Shown: positions 25,381-34,635 of the stretch, in pieces
Layout: each line of letters opens with the position of its first letter
How positions within the stretch are numbered: position 1 is the first letter of the stretch
Assembly (NCBI GenBank): GCA_027941995.1
Contig: CP115966.1
Coordinates: 1,364,001 to 1,428,000, forward strand
Direction of reading: 5' to 3'
Length of the DNA stretch: 64,000 bases
Source of the DNA: Erythrobacteraceae bacterium WH01K
Lineage (GTDB): Bacteria > Pseudomonadota > Alphaproteobacteria > Sphingomonadales > Sphingomonadaceae
Notes under the pieces: generated by a model
What the model saw: the letters and a program-made list of their open reading frames with translations, nothing else
Databases searched by the model: none
Told to the model about the DNA's origin: nothing
Position numbers and translations under genes: made by a program

Positions 25381-26130
25381 ATGTCTGGTGATTTGCTTGA
25401 TAACAAAGGGCGCGGAGATGCGGGCTGGGAATGGCCGGCAATCCACCCGGAAGGTCGCAAATACGGCGTAGTGGTTGCAGGCCTGTCGCTGCTGGCGGCG
25501 TTCCTCGCGTGGGAAACCATCGCCTGGCCGCTCGCCTTCCTCTCGATCGGTGTCCTGGCGTTCTTCCGCGATCCGGAACGCGTCGTCCTGCAGGACGATT
25601 CCGCCATTGTGTCGCCCGCCGATGGGACCGTATCGCTGATCCGCATAGTGGAACCGCCCCTCGACATGCAGGGAGCCGATCCCGATGGAACGCCCGGTCT
25701 GCCGGCACAGCCCATGACGCGCGTCTCCATCTTCATGTCGGTGTTCGACGTGCATATCAACCGCACCCCGATTGCCGGGATGATCGCGCGCCTGGTCTAT
25801 GTACCGGGCAAGTTCATCAACGCCGATCTCGACAAGGCGAGCGAGGAAAACGAGCGGCAGCATTTCCTCGTCCGGCGCCCTGACGGCATCACGGTCGGTT
25901 TCACGCAGATCGCAGGCCTTGTCGCACGCCGCATCGTTCCCTTCGTCAAACAGGGCGATACCCTGGCCGCCGGGCAGCGAGTCGGATTGATCCGGTTCGG
26001 CAGCCGCGTGGACATATACCTGCCAGCCGGAACGGAGCCGCAGGTGATCATGGGCCAGAAGGTCGTGGCCGGGGAAACGGTGCTCGCCCGCATCGGGCAG
26101 GCGCCCGAGCTGGAAGGCGTGGCGCAGTGA
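25381..26130 (+). CDS. psd: Phosphatidylserine decarboxylase, short proenzyme type
   Basis: A 249-residue membrane-associated enzyme converting phosphatidylserine to phosphatidylethanolamine. Two hydrophobic segments (VVVAGLSLLAAFLAWETI and WPLAFLSIGVLAFF) precede the catalytic part with VSPADGTV, FMSVFDVHINRTP and the self-cleavage site RFGSRVDIYLP. There the serine becomes the pyruvoyl group. Length and the FGS site fit the short bacterial class. pssA follows after 22 bases and makes its substrate, so the two act in sequence. Confidence 0.93.
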   Translation: MSGDLLDNKGRGDAGWEWPAIHPEGRKYGVVVAGLSLLAAFLAWETIAWPLAFLSIGVLAFFRDPERVVLQDDSAIVSPADGTVSLIRIVEPPLDMQGADPDGTPGLPAQPMTRVSIFMSVFDVHINRTPIAGMIARLVYVPGKFINADLDKASEENERQHFLVRRPDGITVGFTQIAGLVARRIVPFVKQGDTLAAGQRVGLIRFGSRVDIYLPAGTEPQVIMGQKVVAGETVLARIGQAPELEGVAQ

Positions 26131-26152
26131 TTATTCGAAAGGCCATTACGCA

Positions 26153-26995
26153 ATGAGCAAGCCGCTGCACAATCGCATGGGGCCCAAGGCGACCGAGGCT
26201 GAGGTTCCGATCGGCCGCGATGGCGGCGGTCTTCGTCTGCGCGCCGTGCTGCCGAATGCCATCACCGCAGCCGCGCTGTGTTCCGGCCTGACCGGCATTC
26301 GATTCGCCGTCACGGGCAACTGGCCCGAGGCGGTGCTGGCAATCGTCCTTGCAGGGGTGCTCGATGGTATGGATGGCCGGGTCGCACGGCTCTTGAAGGC
26401 GCAATCACGGTTCGGGGCGGAACTCGACAGTCTCGCCGACTCGCTGTCCTTCGGCATGGCGCCGGCGATTATCCTCTATTTGTGGTCGCTTCAGGCCGTG
26501 CCCAATCTCGGCTGGTTCGCTTCTCTTGCGTTCGCCGTGGCTTGTGCTCTCCGCCTTGCGCGGTTCAATGCGCAGATCGATGTCGACGACCAGCCGCACA
26601 AGTCGGCAGGCTTTCTGACGGGCATTCCCGCGCCGGTTGGGGCGGGTCTGGCGTTCCTGCCGATCTACCTCTGGCTCGCCGGGGGATGGGATTGGATGCG
26701 CGACCCCTGGATCGTCGGCCCATGGATGGTGGTGATCGCGTTCCTGATGATCTCGAACACGGCCACGCTCAGCTGGATGTCGATCCGGCCGCGTCGCAAT
26801 GTGAGGCTGGAACTCATACTGTTTGTCGGCATCCTGTTTGCCGCATTGCTGGTCGAACCGTGGTGGACGCTAGCGGCGATCTGCGCCGGATACCTCTTGC
26901 TGATGCCTTATGCGTGGATGAAATATGCGCGGATCAAGCGGCAAGTTTCATCTGCAGGGCCGGCTGACACTCCAGCCGCCGCGCCGGACGAATAA
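26153..26995 (+). CDS. pssA: CDP-diacylglycerol--serine O-phosphatidyltransferase
   Basis: A 280-residue integral membrane enzyme making phosphatidylserine from CDP-diacylglycerol and serine. The CDP-alcohol motif (DG-x2-AR-x8-G-x3-D-x3-D) is complete from about residue 70, starting [11 protein letters not shown] and closing [15 protein letters not shown]. About eight hydrophobic segments follow. It forms a unit with psd upstream. The CDP-diacylglycerol supplier cdsA is in the ribosomal/envelope cluster 4.5 kb away. The 3' end overlaps a small minus-strand gene by about 60 bases. Confidence 0.94.
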   Translation: MSKPLHNRMGPKATEAEVPIGRDGGGLRLRAVLPNAITAAALCSGLTGIRFAVTGNWPEAVLAIVLAGVLDGMDGRVARLLKAQSRFGAELDSLADSLSFGMAPAIILYLWSLQAVPNLGWFASLAFAVACALRLARFNAQIDVDDQPHKSAGFLTGIPAPVGAGLAFLPIYLWLAGGWDWMRDPWIVGPWMVVIAFLMISNTATLSWMSIRPRRNVRLELILFVGILFAALLVEPWWTLAAICAGYLLLMPYAWMKYARIKRQVSSAGPADTPAAAPDE

Positions 26996-27146
26996 CTGCA
27001 CACGCCTGTGCCGACGGCCGGGCCGTCGCAGCACCCTTGATCACCCTGTATGCATTGCGCCCGCGTATCAACGTGTCGGCGAGCACGAGCATGCCTGCAC
27101 CAAGTGCGACAGTGAACAGGGCGAAAAGGGCGACGGTGACGATCAT
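26934..27146 (-). CDS. Small single-pass membrane protein
   Basis: A possible 70-residue protein. One membrane segment ([20 protein letters not shown]) is followed by a basic stretch ([17 protein letters not shown]) and a polar tail with two cysteines. The ATG at 27146 has GAGAG seven bases upstream. Hydrophobic codons are well chosen and the frame is free of stops, but the tail overlaps pssA on the opposite strand by 62 bases, so the end is less certain than the start. The family is unknown. Confidence 0.5.
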   Translation of the reverse strand: MIVTVALFALFTVALGAGMLVLADTLIRGRNAYRVIKGAATARPSAQACAVIRPARRLECQPALQMKLAA

Positions 27147-27495
27147 AATCAGCTCTCGATCCAAGGGCACAGGCCTGTGGAAAACCTGTGCAGATAATGA
27201 GGGAAACTTTCACCAACCTGTATCCGTTCCCTCGATTGCGCCGTTGTTCTTGATTTGTTCCGGCCTGTCAAGTGGTTTTCGGGCCAGGACGCTATTCACC
27301 CGCGATGAAATGATGCTGGATTTTCGGCTTCTGCGGCGCTATGGGGCGCCATCCCAGCCGAACCACGTGCCCTTTTCGGCGTGTGGCAGGGCCGGGAAAA
27401 TCCACATGGAAAGCACTTCATACCGGTGCTCGTCTCGCGGGATCTCCGCGCGGGTCACTCGCTTTCCAGAGGCACAACCGGAAAGGAATTATACT
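27147..27495 (+). promoter_or_regulatory. Upstream and leader region of rpsB
   Basis: No plus-strand gene is evident in these 349 bases. Close to rpsB lie two small hairpins, AGCAC/GTGCT (27412-27430) and CGCGG/CCGCG (27436-27450), followed by the ribosome site AAAGGAA eight bases before the ATG. An inverted repeat CTTGA/TCAAG lies near 27249-27272. A structured leader suits known autoregulation of rpsB by ribosomal protein S2 in Proteobacteria, but that it works here is inference. Confidence 0.4.
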
Positions 27496-28236
27496 ATGGC
27501 GGCACCTACCGTCACGATGCAGCAACTGATCGAGGCCGGCGCACATTTCGGCCACCAGACCCACCGCTGGAACCCGCGGATGAAGCCGTATATCTTCGGC
27601 GCCCGCAACGGTGTTCACATCATCGACCTGTCGCAGACCGTGCCCCTGATGGCGCGCGCGCTCGACTTCGTGGCCTCCACCGCCGCTTCGGGCGGCAAGG
27701 TCCTGTTCGTCGGCACCAAGCGCCAGGCGCAGGAGCCGATGGCCGAGGCAGCCCGCATGAGCGGCCAGCACTTCGTCAACCATCGCTGGCTCGGCGGCAT
27801 GCTGACCAACTGGAAGACCATCAGCCAGTCGATCAAGCGTCTCAAGTCGCTCGACGAGCAGCTGGGCGGCGAGATTTCCGGCCTGACCAAGAAGGAAGTC
27901 CTCCAGCTGACGCGTGAGCGTGACAAGCTGGAACTCTCCCTCGGCGGCATCCGCGACATGGGCGGCATCCCCGACGTGATGATCGTGGTCGACGCCAACA
28001 AGGAAGACCTCGCCATCAAGGAAGCCAACGTGCTGGGTATCCCCGTCGTCGGCATCCTCGACACCAATGTCGATCCCAGCGGCATCTCGTTCCCGGTTCC
28101 TGGCAACGACGACGCTGCACGCGCCGTGCGTCTCTACACCGAAGCATTCGGCGAAGCGGCGGCTGCAGGCCGTAACCAGGCTCAGGGCAAGAATGCAGGC
28201 GAGATGGAAAATCCGCCGGCCGAAGCTGCTGCCTGA
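27496..28236 (+). CDS. rpsB: 30S ribosomal protein S2
   Basis: A 246-residue ribosomal protein. The family start [20 protein letters not shown] is preceded by AAAGGAA. Other signatures are [47 protein letters not shown] and [14 protein letters not shown]. The Ala-rich tail ends NPPAEAAA. It heads the rpsB-tsf-pyrH-frr series. An upstream in-frame start would add 150 unrelated residues and is rejected. Confidence 0.98.
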   Translation: MAAPTVTMQQLIEAGAHFGHQTHRWNPRMKPYIFGARNGVHIIDLSQTVPLMARALDFVASTAASGGKVLFVGTKRQAQEPMAEAARMSGQHFVNHRWLGGMLTNWKTISQSIKRLKSLDEQLGGEISGLTKKEVLQLTRERDKLELSLGGIRDMGGIPDVMIVVDANKEDLAIKEANVLGIPVVGILDTNVDPSGISFPVPGNDDAARAVRLYTEAFGEAAAAGRNQAQGKNAGEMENPPAEAAA

Positions 28237-28250
28237 TCCGGCACCGGGTT

Positions 28251-28317
28251 GCCGCCTAGGGGCGGCTTCCTATCTGACCCAGACAAGCGGGGGCGGGGCT
28301 GCGTGATGCGGCCCCGC
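28251..28317 (+). terminator. Two hairpins between rpsB and tsf
   Basis: GCCGCC/GGCGGC at 28251-28266 and GCGGGGC/GCCCCGC at 28293-28317, the second followed by a T-rich stretch (TATTTT). They may act as a partial terminator or RNA-processing site adjusting S2 to EF-Ts ratios. The T-run is not canonical, so confidence is modest. Confidence 0.4.
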
Positions 28318-28357
28318 TGCCATATTTTCCCAATCGAGAATTCGAGGAATTGACGAC

Positions 28358-29284
28358 ATGGCCGATTTCACCATCGCCGATGTAAAAACCCTGCGCGAGA
28401 AAACAGGCGCGGGCATGATGGACGCCAAGAAGGCGCTGACCGAAACCGGTGGCGACATCGAAGCTGCCGTCGATGCGCTGCGCGCAAAGGGCCTGGCTGC
28501 AGCACAGAAGAAGTCCAGCCGCACTGCTGCCGAAGGTCTCGTCGGCGTGGCCGTCGAGGGCACTAAGGGCGTCGCCGTCGAAGTAAACTCCGAGACCGAC
28601 TTCGTTGCGAAGAACGACAAGTTCCAGGACTTCGTTCGCAAGACGACGCAGACCGCGCTGGCTGCCGACAATGACGATGTCGAAGCGCTGAAGGGCATGG
28701 ATTATCCCGATGGCGGTACCGTTTCCGACAAGTTGACCGATAATGTCGCCACGATCGGTGAAAACCAGCAGATCCGCCGCATGAAGAGTGTGACGGTGTC
28801 CAAGGGCATGGTCATCCCCTATGTGCACAACGCTGCCGCGCCGAACCTCGGCAAGATCGGCGTGCTCGTCGCGCTGGAAAGCGATGCCGGTGCAGACGTG
28901 CTGGAACCGCTGGGCAAGCAGCTGGCCATGCACATCGCCGCAGCATTCCCGCAGGCGCTCGACGCTGACGGCCTCGATGCCGACGTCATCGCCCGCGAAC
29001 GCGCCATTGCACAGGAAAAAGCAGCCGAAAGCGGCAAGCCGGAAAACGTGCAGGAAAAGATGGTCGACGGTGCGATCAAGAAGTTCGCCAAGGAAAACGC
29101 GCTTCTTTCGCAGCTGTTCGTGATCGACAACAAGACGCCGATCGCAGACGTCGTGGCAAATGCGGGCAAGGATGCCGGCACGACAATCGCGCTGAAGGAC
29201 TATGTCCGCTTCCAGCTCGGCGAAGGCATCGAGAAGAAGGAAGAGGATTTCGCCGCGGAAGTCGCAGCGACCCTCAAGGGCTGA
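28358..29284 (+). CDS. tsf: Elongation factor Ts
   Basis: A 308-residue nucleotide-exchange factor for EF-Tu. The N-terminal UBA-like module has [17 protein letters not shown], the core has [13 protein letters not shown] and the C-terminal part contains [12 protein letters not shown]. Length is normal for Alphaproteobacteria. A strong terminator follows 19 bases after the stop, so pyrH downstream has its own promoter region. Confidence 0.98.
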   Translation: MADFTIADVKTLREKTGAGMMDAKKALTETGGDIEAAVDALRAKGLAAAQKKSSRTAAEGLVGVAVEGTKGVAVEVNSETDFVAKNDKFQDFVRKTTQTALAADNDDVEALKGMDYPDGGTVSDKLTDNVATIGENQQIRRMKSVTVSKGMVIPYVHNAAAPNLGKIGVLVALESDAGADVLEPLGKQLAMHIAAAFPQALDADGLDADVIARERAIAQEKAAESGKPENVQEKMVDGAIKKFAKENALLSQLFVIDNKTPIADVVANAGKDAGTTIALKDYVRFQLGEGIEKKEEDFAAEVAATLKG

Positions 29285-29302
29285 TCCAGCCACCGACCAT
29301 TG

Positions 29303-29340
29303 AAAAACGGCCGTCGGACTTCGGTTCGGCGGCCGTTTTT
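29303..29340 (+). terminator. Rho-independent terminator after tsf
   Basis: AAAAACGGCCG (29303-29313) and CGGCCGTTTTT (29330-29340) form an eleven-base-pair stem with a 16-base loop and end in a T-run. Confidence 0.9.
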
Positions 29341-29492
29341 CTTGCGCGCAAACGACGCCGGTTCCCGGCCGGCCTGCCTTCTACCCGTGAAGTCTTTCCG
29401 GCCGTGACGGAAACGGCGTTCAAGAGCCTGCTCCCCTTGGCACGGCGATGGAACGGCTATAAGGCCGCGCAAACCCCGATTAGCGAGTTGCC

Positions 29493-30212
29493 ATGTCCCT
29501 TCCCAAGATGAAACGCGTCCTCCTGAAGCTTTCCGGCGAGGTGCTGATGGGCAAGAACGAGTTTGGCATCGATCCGGCTTTCGTCGCCGAGCTGGCGCAG
29601 GAAGTGAAGGCGGCGCGCGACACCGGGCTGGAAATCTGCCTGGTCATCGGCGGCGGCAATATCTTCCGCGGCATGGCTGGCGCAGCGCAGGGCATGGACC
29701 GGGCGCAGGCCGATTACATGGGCATGCTGGCCACCGTCATGAATGCCCTGGCGATGCAGAACGCTCTTGAGCAGCTCGGCGTGCCGACGCGTGTCCAGTC
29801 TGCAATCCAGATGGACCAGGTTTGCGAACCGGTCATCCGGAGGCGGGCAGAGCGTCACCTCGAGAAGGGGCGGATCGTCATCTTCGCTGCGGGTGTCGGC
29901 GCGCCCTATTTCACGACCGACAGCGGGGCTGCCCTGCGTGCGGCCGAGATGCGCTGCGATGCCCTACTGAAAGGGACCAGCGTCGACGGCGTCTATGACA
30001 GCGATCCCAAAAAGAATGCCGGGGCAAAGCGTTTCGATATCGTCGGTTACGACAGGGTGCTGGCGGACAACCTGAAGGTGATGGACGCCTCTGCCGTGGC
30101 GCTTTGCCGTGACAACCAGATTCCGATCGTCGTGTTCTCCATCCGGGAAGAGGGCAATCTGGCCCGCGTCCTTGATGGCGAAGGCGTACAGACGATCGTC
30201 ACCGACCAATAA
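29493..30212 (+). CDS. pyrH: UMP kinase
   Basis: A 239-residue amino-acid-kinase-fold enzyme phosphorylating UMP to UDP for nucleic-acid and envelope precursor synthesis. The start region [13 protein letters not shown] binds phosphate. Downstream are [42 protein letters not shown] and the ATP-site [15 protein letters not shown]. frr follows after 12 bases. Confidence 0.97.
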   Translation: MSLPKMKRVLLKLSGEVLMGKNEFGIDPAFVAELAQEVKAARDTGLEICLVIGGGNIFRGMAGAAQGMDRAQADYMGMLATVMNALAMQNALEQLGVPTRVQSAIQMDQVCEPVIRRRAERHLEKGRIVIFAAGVGAPYFTTDSGAALRAAEMRCDALLKGTSVDGVYDSDPKKNAGAKRFDIVGYDRVLADNLKVMDASAVALCRDNQIPIVVFSIREEGNLARVLDGEGVQTIVTDQ

Positions 30213-30224
30213 GGAGAGGGCCCG

Positions 30225-30782
30225 ATGGCCAAGTTTGACAAAGCAGATATCGAACGCCGGATGCAGGGCGCCGTGGAAAGCCTGAAGGGCGACCTGAGCG
30301 GTCTTCGGACGGGCCGTGCCAATACCAGCCTGCTCGATCCCGTGGTGTGCGAAGTCTACGGCTCCATGATGCCGCTGAGCCAGGTCGCGACGGTCAATGC
30401 GCCGGAGCCGCGTATGCTGGCCGTGCAGGTCTGGGACAAGTCGAATGTCAGCGCGGTGGAGAAGGGGATTGCCAAGGCCAATCTCGGCCTCAATCCCATG
30501 ACCGATGGCCAGACCATTCGCCTTCCAATGCCCGACCTTACGGAAGAGCGGCGCAAGGAACTGGCCAAGCTGGCGGGCGAGTATGCGGAAAAGGCGAAGA
30601 TCGCGATCCGCAACGTACGGCGTGACGGCATGGAAGCGCTGAAGGACGACGAGAAGGCGAAGGAAATCTCGGAAGACGATCGCAAGCGGTCGGAAGACGA
30701 GGTCCAGAAACTGACCGATACCTACGTTGCGAAAGCGGACGAGGCTGCCGCAGCCAAGGAAAAGGAAATCCTGGCCCAGTAA
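30225..30782 (+). CDS. frr: Ribosome recycling factor
   Basis: A 185-residue factor that splits ribosomes after termination together with EF-G. Matches include [23 protein letters not shown], continuing into the MPLSQVATV strand, then [19 protein letters not shown] and the long helix ending [20 protein letters not shown]. Length is exactly that of the family. It sits 12 bases after pyrH and 21 before uppS. Confidence 0.97.
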   Translation: MAKFDKADIERRMQGAVESLKGDLSGLRTGRANTSLLDPVVCEVYGSMMPLSQVATVNAPEPRMLAVQVWDKSNVSAVEKGIAKANLGLNPMTDGQTIRLPMPDLTEERRKELAKLAGEYAEKAKIAIRNVRRDGMEALKDDEKAKEISEDDRKRSEDEVQKLTDTYVAKADEAAAAKEKEILAQ

Positions 30783-30803
30783 CGGGTCGGGAACGGGGTC
30801 AGC

Positions 30804-31499
30804 ATGTCCGGCGATCAGCCACAGGATTGCGCGGCGGCGCGGCATGTCGCCATCATCATGGACGGGAATGGTCGCTGGGCGAAGGCGAAGGGGCTGCCCC
30901 GCGTCATGGGGCACCGGCGCGGCGTCGAGGCCGTGCGCGCGCTCGTCCGCAGTGTCGAGGACATGGGCCTCGAATGCCTGACGCTCTACGCCTTCAGCTC
31001 GGAAAACTGGAAACGGCCCGAAGGAGAGGTCGACGACCTGATGAACCTGATGCGCAAGTTCATCAAATCGGACCTGCCTGAATTCATCGCCAACGATGTG
31101 CGCCTGCATATTATCGGTGACTGGCAAGGGCTTGCACCCGATATCGTCGCCATGCTCAAGGATGCGCTGGAAAAGACGTCCGGCGGATCGCGGACCCTGG
31201 CCGTGGCGCTGAACTACGGCGCGCAGCAGGAAATCGTTCGCGCTGCGGCAAAGGCGGCAGCGCAGGGCGAGGTGACGGAGGAAGGCATCGCCGCCCATCT
31301 GGATACGGCACAGCTACCCCCGCTCGACCTGCTGATCCGCACCAGCGGCGAAGTGCGCCTGTCGAATTTCCTGCTGTGGCAATCGGCCTATGCCGAGATG
31401 CTGTTTGTCGATACGCTGTGGCCTGACTTCACGCCCGAGCATTTGCGACAGGCGCTCGAAGATTTCGGGGGGAGAGAACGGCGTTATGGCGGGCGCTGA
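30804..31499 (+). CDS. uppS: Undecaprenyl diphosphate synthase
   Basis: A 231-residue cis-prenyltransferase making the C55 lipid carrier for peptidoglycan and polysaccharides. The catalytic aspartate is in IIMDGNGRWAK, followed by GLPRVMGHRRGVEAVR and YAFSSENWKRP. The substrate-binding end has LIRTSGEVRLSNFLLWQSAY, where the family usually has RTGGE, and then EMLFVDTLWPDF. The gene overlaps cdsA by 14 bases. Confidence 0.95.
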   Translation: MSGDQPQDCAAARHVAIIMDGNGRWAKAKGLPRVMGHRRGVEAVRALVRSVEDMGLECLTLYAFSSENWKRPEGEVDDLMNLMRKFIKSDLPEFIANDVRLHIIGDWQGLAPDIVAMLKDALEKTSGGSRTLAVALNYGAQQEIVRAAAKAAAQGEVTEEGIAAHLDTAQLPPLDLLIRTSGEVRLSNFLLWQSAYAEMLFVDTLWPDFTPEHLRQALEDFGGRERRYGGR

Positions 31500-32205
31500 A
31501 ATTTCAGGCGGCGGGAAAGCCCGCAAAAGCGATCTCGGCGTGCGGTTCGTATCGGCCGTGGTGATGATGGCCGTGCTGCTGGCTGCATTCGCTGCCGGCG
31601 ATGTTTGGTTCGACATGTTCGTTTACGTCGTGACCTTCCTGACGATTGCGGAATTCGCCCGGCTCGTACTGCGCGCGACGAACCAGCCGGTAACGCGCGT
31701 TGCAGGGATATTGGCCGGGACCGTCCTGATCGCGCTGGCCGGGATCGTGCTGGCGGATCTCGATTCCTATTACCTCCTCGCGGCTATCGGCGTCGTGATT
31801 TCGACCGATGTCGGCGCCTATGCGATGGGACGCACCATCGGCGGCCCGAAGATTGCTCCGTCGATCAGTCCGTCGAAAACTTGGGCGGGGCTAATGGGCG
31901 GAATGCTGTTCGCGGCGATCTTCCTGATCCTGATGGTCACTGCATTCCACTATACCGGCGGTTACAAAACCTGGGGCGAACTGGTCGATGTCGCTTGGGA
32001 CGACGCGCTGGGCGCGGCAATGGTCGGAGCCATCCTGGCGGTGACCGCGCAGGCCGGTGATTTCGCGCAAAGCTGGCTCAAGCGCAGGGCCGGGATGAAA
32101 GACAGCTCCAAACTCATTCCCGGACATGGCGGTGTGTTCGACCGCGTCGACGGACTTTTGCCGGTGGCGCTGATCGTCGGTTTCATCAGCACGACATTCA
32201 CCTGA
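31486..32205 (+). CDS. cdsA: Phosphatidate cytidylyltransferase
   Basis: A 239-residue integral membrane enzyme making CDP-diacylglycerol, the common precursor used by PssA and PgsA in this window. Around seven hydrophobic segments are visible. The C-terminal signature is clear: SWLKRRAGMKDSSKLIPGHG, followed by GVFDRVDGLLP. The ATG at 31486 lies inside the end of uppS with GGGGGAGAG upstream, so translation is likely coupled. An upstream in-frame start would lie deeper in uppS. Confidence 0.95.
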   Translation: MAGAEISGGGKARKSDLGVRFVSAVVMMAVLLAAFAAGDVWFDMFVYVVTFLTIAEFARLVLRATNQPVTRVAGILAGTVLIALAGIVLADLDSYYLLAAIGVVISTDVGAYAMGRTIGGPKIAPSISPSKTWAGLMGGMLFAAIFLILMVTAFHYTGGYKTWGELVDVAWDDALGAAMVGAILAVTAQAGDFAQSWLKRRAGMKDSSKLIPGHGGVFDRVDGLLPVALIVGFISTTFT

Positions 32206-32206
32206 T

Positions 32207-33361
32207 ATGACCCGCAGCCTGTCCATCTTCGGCGCAACCGGCTCGGTCGGATCTTCGACGCTCGATCTCGTCCGGCAGGATCGCGATGCGTGGGATGTGA
32301 AGGTCCTGACTGCCAATTCCAGCGCTGCGGAACTCGCCGCACTGGCGCAGGAATTCGAGGCAGAGCTGGCGGTTGTCGCGGACGAGTCCCACTTGCCGGC
32401 CCTGCGCGACGCGTTGTCGGGCAGCTCTATCGAGGCGGCGGGTGGCCGGGACGCCCTTTGCGAGGCCGCAACCCACCCGGCCGACATGAGCGTTGCGGCC
32501 ATTGTCGGCTGCGCTGGGCTGGGCCCGGTGATGGCGGCGATCGAGCAGGGCAATTCGGTGGCCCTCGCAAACAAGGAAGCGCTTGTATCCGCAGGCGAAG
32601 TCATGACCGCTGCGGTCGAGCGCACCGGAGCGACCCTGCTGCCCGTCGATTCGGAGCACAATGCGATCTTCCAGTGCCTGCAGGGCGGGACGGTCGAGGA
32701 CGTCCGCTGGATTACCCTGACTGCCAGCGGTGGCCCGCTTCGCACGTGGTCGCCAGCCGAACTGGCAAAGGCCACGCCCCAGCAGGCCATTGCCCACCCG
32801 AACTGGGACATGGGGGCCAAGATCAGCGTCGATAGCGCCACCATGTTCAACAAGGGGCTGGAGCTGATCGAGGCGCACCACCTCTTCCCCGTCGGGCTCG
32901 ACCGGATCAGGATCGTCGTCCATCCGCAGAGCGTCATTCATTCGATGGTCGAATACCGCGACGGCTCCACGCTGGCGCAGTTGGGGCCATCCGACATGAA
33001 GGTGCCGATTGCCTCGTGCCTCGCCTGGCCGGAGAGGATGGAGACCGGCTGCGAACCGCTGGACTTGCCTGCCATCGGTTCGCTGACCTTCGAGCATCCG
33101 GACGAGCAGCGCTTCCCTGCCACGCGGCTTGCCCGCGAGGCTGCGGAAGCAGGCGGGGCCGCTCCCGGCGTGCTGAACGCTGCGAACGAAGTGGCCGTGG
33201 CGGCTTTCCTCGACGGTAAGATAGGGTTCACGCGGATTGCGGTATTGGTGGAAGACGCACTGAACAGATTTGCGCAGCCAGCGCCCCGATCGCTCGACGA
33301 GGTACTCTGCGTCGATGAAGAGGCCCGCGCCGTGGCGGCATCCATGATAGAGACTGCCTGA
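32207..33361 (+). CDS. dxr: 1-deoxy-D-xylulose 5-phosphate reductoisomerase
   Basis: A 384-residue NADPH enzyme forming 2-C-methyl-D-erythritol 4-phosphate, the first committed step of the non-mevalonate isoprenoid pathway. NADPH motif GATGSVGSSTLDLV; then ALANKEALVSAG, the metal and substrate site LPVDSEHNAIFQCLQG, and TASGGPLR on the active-site loop. It supplies isoprenoid units used by UppS (same cluster) and the polyprenyl synthase at 9.3 kb. One base separates it from cdsA. Confidence 0.97.
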   Translation: MTRSLSIFGATGSVGSSTLDLVRQDRDAWDVKVLTANSSAAELAALAQEFEAELAVVADESHLPALRDALSGSSIEAAGGRDALCEAATHPADMSVAAIVGCAGLGPVMAAIEQGNSVALANKEALVSAGEVMTAAVERTGATLLPVDSEHNAIFQCLQGGTVEDVRWITLTASGGPLRTWSPAELAKATPQQAIAHPNWDMGAKISVDSATMFNKGLELIEAHHLFPVGLDRIRIVVHPQSVIHSMVEYRDGSTLAQLGPSDMKVPIASCLAWPERMETGCEPLDLPAIGSLTFEHPDEQRFPATRLAREAAEAGGAAPGVLNAANEVAVAAFLDGKIGFTRIAVLVEDALNRFAQPAPRSLDEVLCVDEEARAVAASMIETA

Positions 33362-34476
33362 TGTTCGAATCGACCCCGTTCTGGATGTGGATCGCCGGTT
33401 TCCTGCTCTTGCTGGGGCCGCTGATCACCGTGCACGAACTGGGTCATTACCTCGTAGGTCGCTGGTTCGGCGTGCAGGCGGAGGCGTTTTCCATCGGGTT
33501 CGGCAAGGAGCTGTGGGGCCGCACCGACAGGCACGGCACGCGCTGGAAACTGTCCGCCTTGCCGCTGGGCGGGTATGTCCAGTTCAAGGGGGACATGAAC
33601 CCCGCCAGCATTCCCGATGCCGAGGCCGCTGCCGCGCTGGACCCGGCCGAGCGGGAGGGAGCCTTCCAGTATGCCGCGCTCTGGAAACGGGCGCTGATCG
33701 TCTTTGCGGGTCCGGCGACCAATCTGATCGTGACGCTGGCCATCTTTGCGTGCTTCGCCATGGCGTTCGGCAAGGTCGAGGCGACGAACACGATCGGAGG
33801 ATTCGCGGAAACGTCGGTCGCGCGGGAAGCCGGGCTGGAAGTCGGCGACCGCATCGTCGCCATCGATGGCGAACCGACGCCGACCTTCCAGGAAATCGGC
33901 AGCAGGGTCCTGATGTATCCAGACGAGCAGGTCGAGTTGACCGTCGATCGCGACGGGCGGCAGTCGGTGATCCCCGTGACCATTGCCAGCGTCGTCGAAA
34001 CGGATCGCTTCGGAAATGAATCACGGATCGGGCGGCTGGGTGTCGCCTCCGGTTCGCCTGACGTAACGCCTGTGGGACCGTTGCAATCGCTTTCCATCGG
34101 GTGGGACCAGACGGTCGGCCTGGTGGACATGATGGTCACCGGAATCGTGCAGATACTGACCGGGGACCGATCCGTTCAGGAACTGGGCGGACCGATCAAG
34201 ATCGCGAAATATTCGGGCGAGCAACTCAGCCTGGGCTGGCTGGCCTTCGCCAATTTCGCAGCGCTCATTTCGCTTAACTTGGCATTCATTAACCTCCTGC
34301 CAATCCCGGCACTCGACGGCGGGCACCTGGCTTTCTACGCGGCTGAAGCAGTCCGTCGTAAGCCGGTCGGCCCGCGTGGGATGGAAGTTGCGTACCGCAC
34401 CGGCATGGCCCTCGTGCTGATGCTGATGCTGTTCGTGACGATCAACGACCTGGCCTCTCTGTCACTGTTCGGGTGA
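33361..34476 (+). CDS. rseP: Site-2 protease RseP
   Basis: A 371-residue inner-membrane zinc metalloprotease that cuts anti-sigma factors and leftover signal peptides. The zinc motif HELGH is in the first membrane segment (LITVHELGHYLVGRW). One clear PDZ domain lies near residues 140-225 (REAGLEVGDRIVAIDGEPTP). The third zinc ligand is in LLPIPALDGGHLAFY. The start overlaps the dxr stop by one base. Position before bamA is standard. Confidence 0.95.
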   Translation: MFESTPFWMWIAGFLLLLGPLITVHELGHYLVGRWFGVQAEAFSIGFGKELWGRTDRHGTRWKLSALPLGGYVQFKGDMNPASIPDAEAAAALDPAEREGAFQYAALWKRALIVFAGPATNLIVTLAIFACFAMAFGKVEATNTIGGFAETSVAREAGLEVGDRIVAIDGEPTPTFQEIGSRVLMYPDEQVELTVDRDGRQSVIPVTIASVVETDRFGNESRIGRLGVASGSPDVTPVGPLQSLSIGWDQTVGLVDMMVTGIVQILTGDRSVQELGGPIKIAKYSGEQLSLGWLAFANFAALISLNLAFINLLPIPALDGGHLAFYAAEAVRRKPVGPRGMEVAYRTGMALVLMLMLFVTINDLASLSLFG

Positions 34477-34635
34477 CGACACTCTTCGGGTGGCAGGCGG
34501 GACAGGCGGTATGAAAGGCGGGTCGGAATCGGTCCTCACTCCTTGAAAGCACGGCGTGCATCGGGCATTGGCGGCGCATTCACCGCCGGTGCCGATCCCG
34601 AGCTTTCGATGGACCCGGGGCCGGACCGGAAATTT

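Noticed and set aside
34543-34635. Upstream extension of bamA
   Set aside because: It would put 31 polar residues before the signal peptide; the start at 34636 has a better ribosome site.
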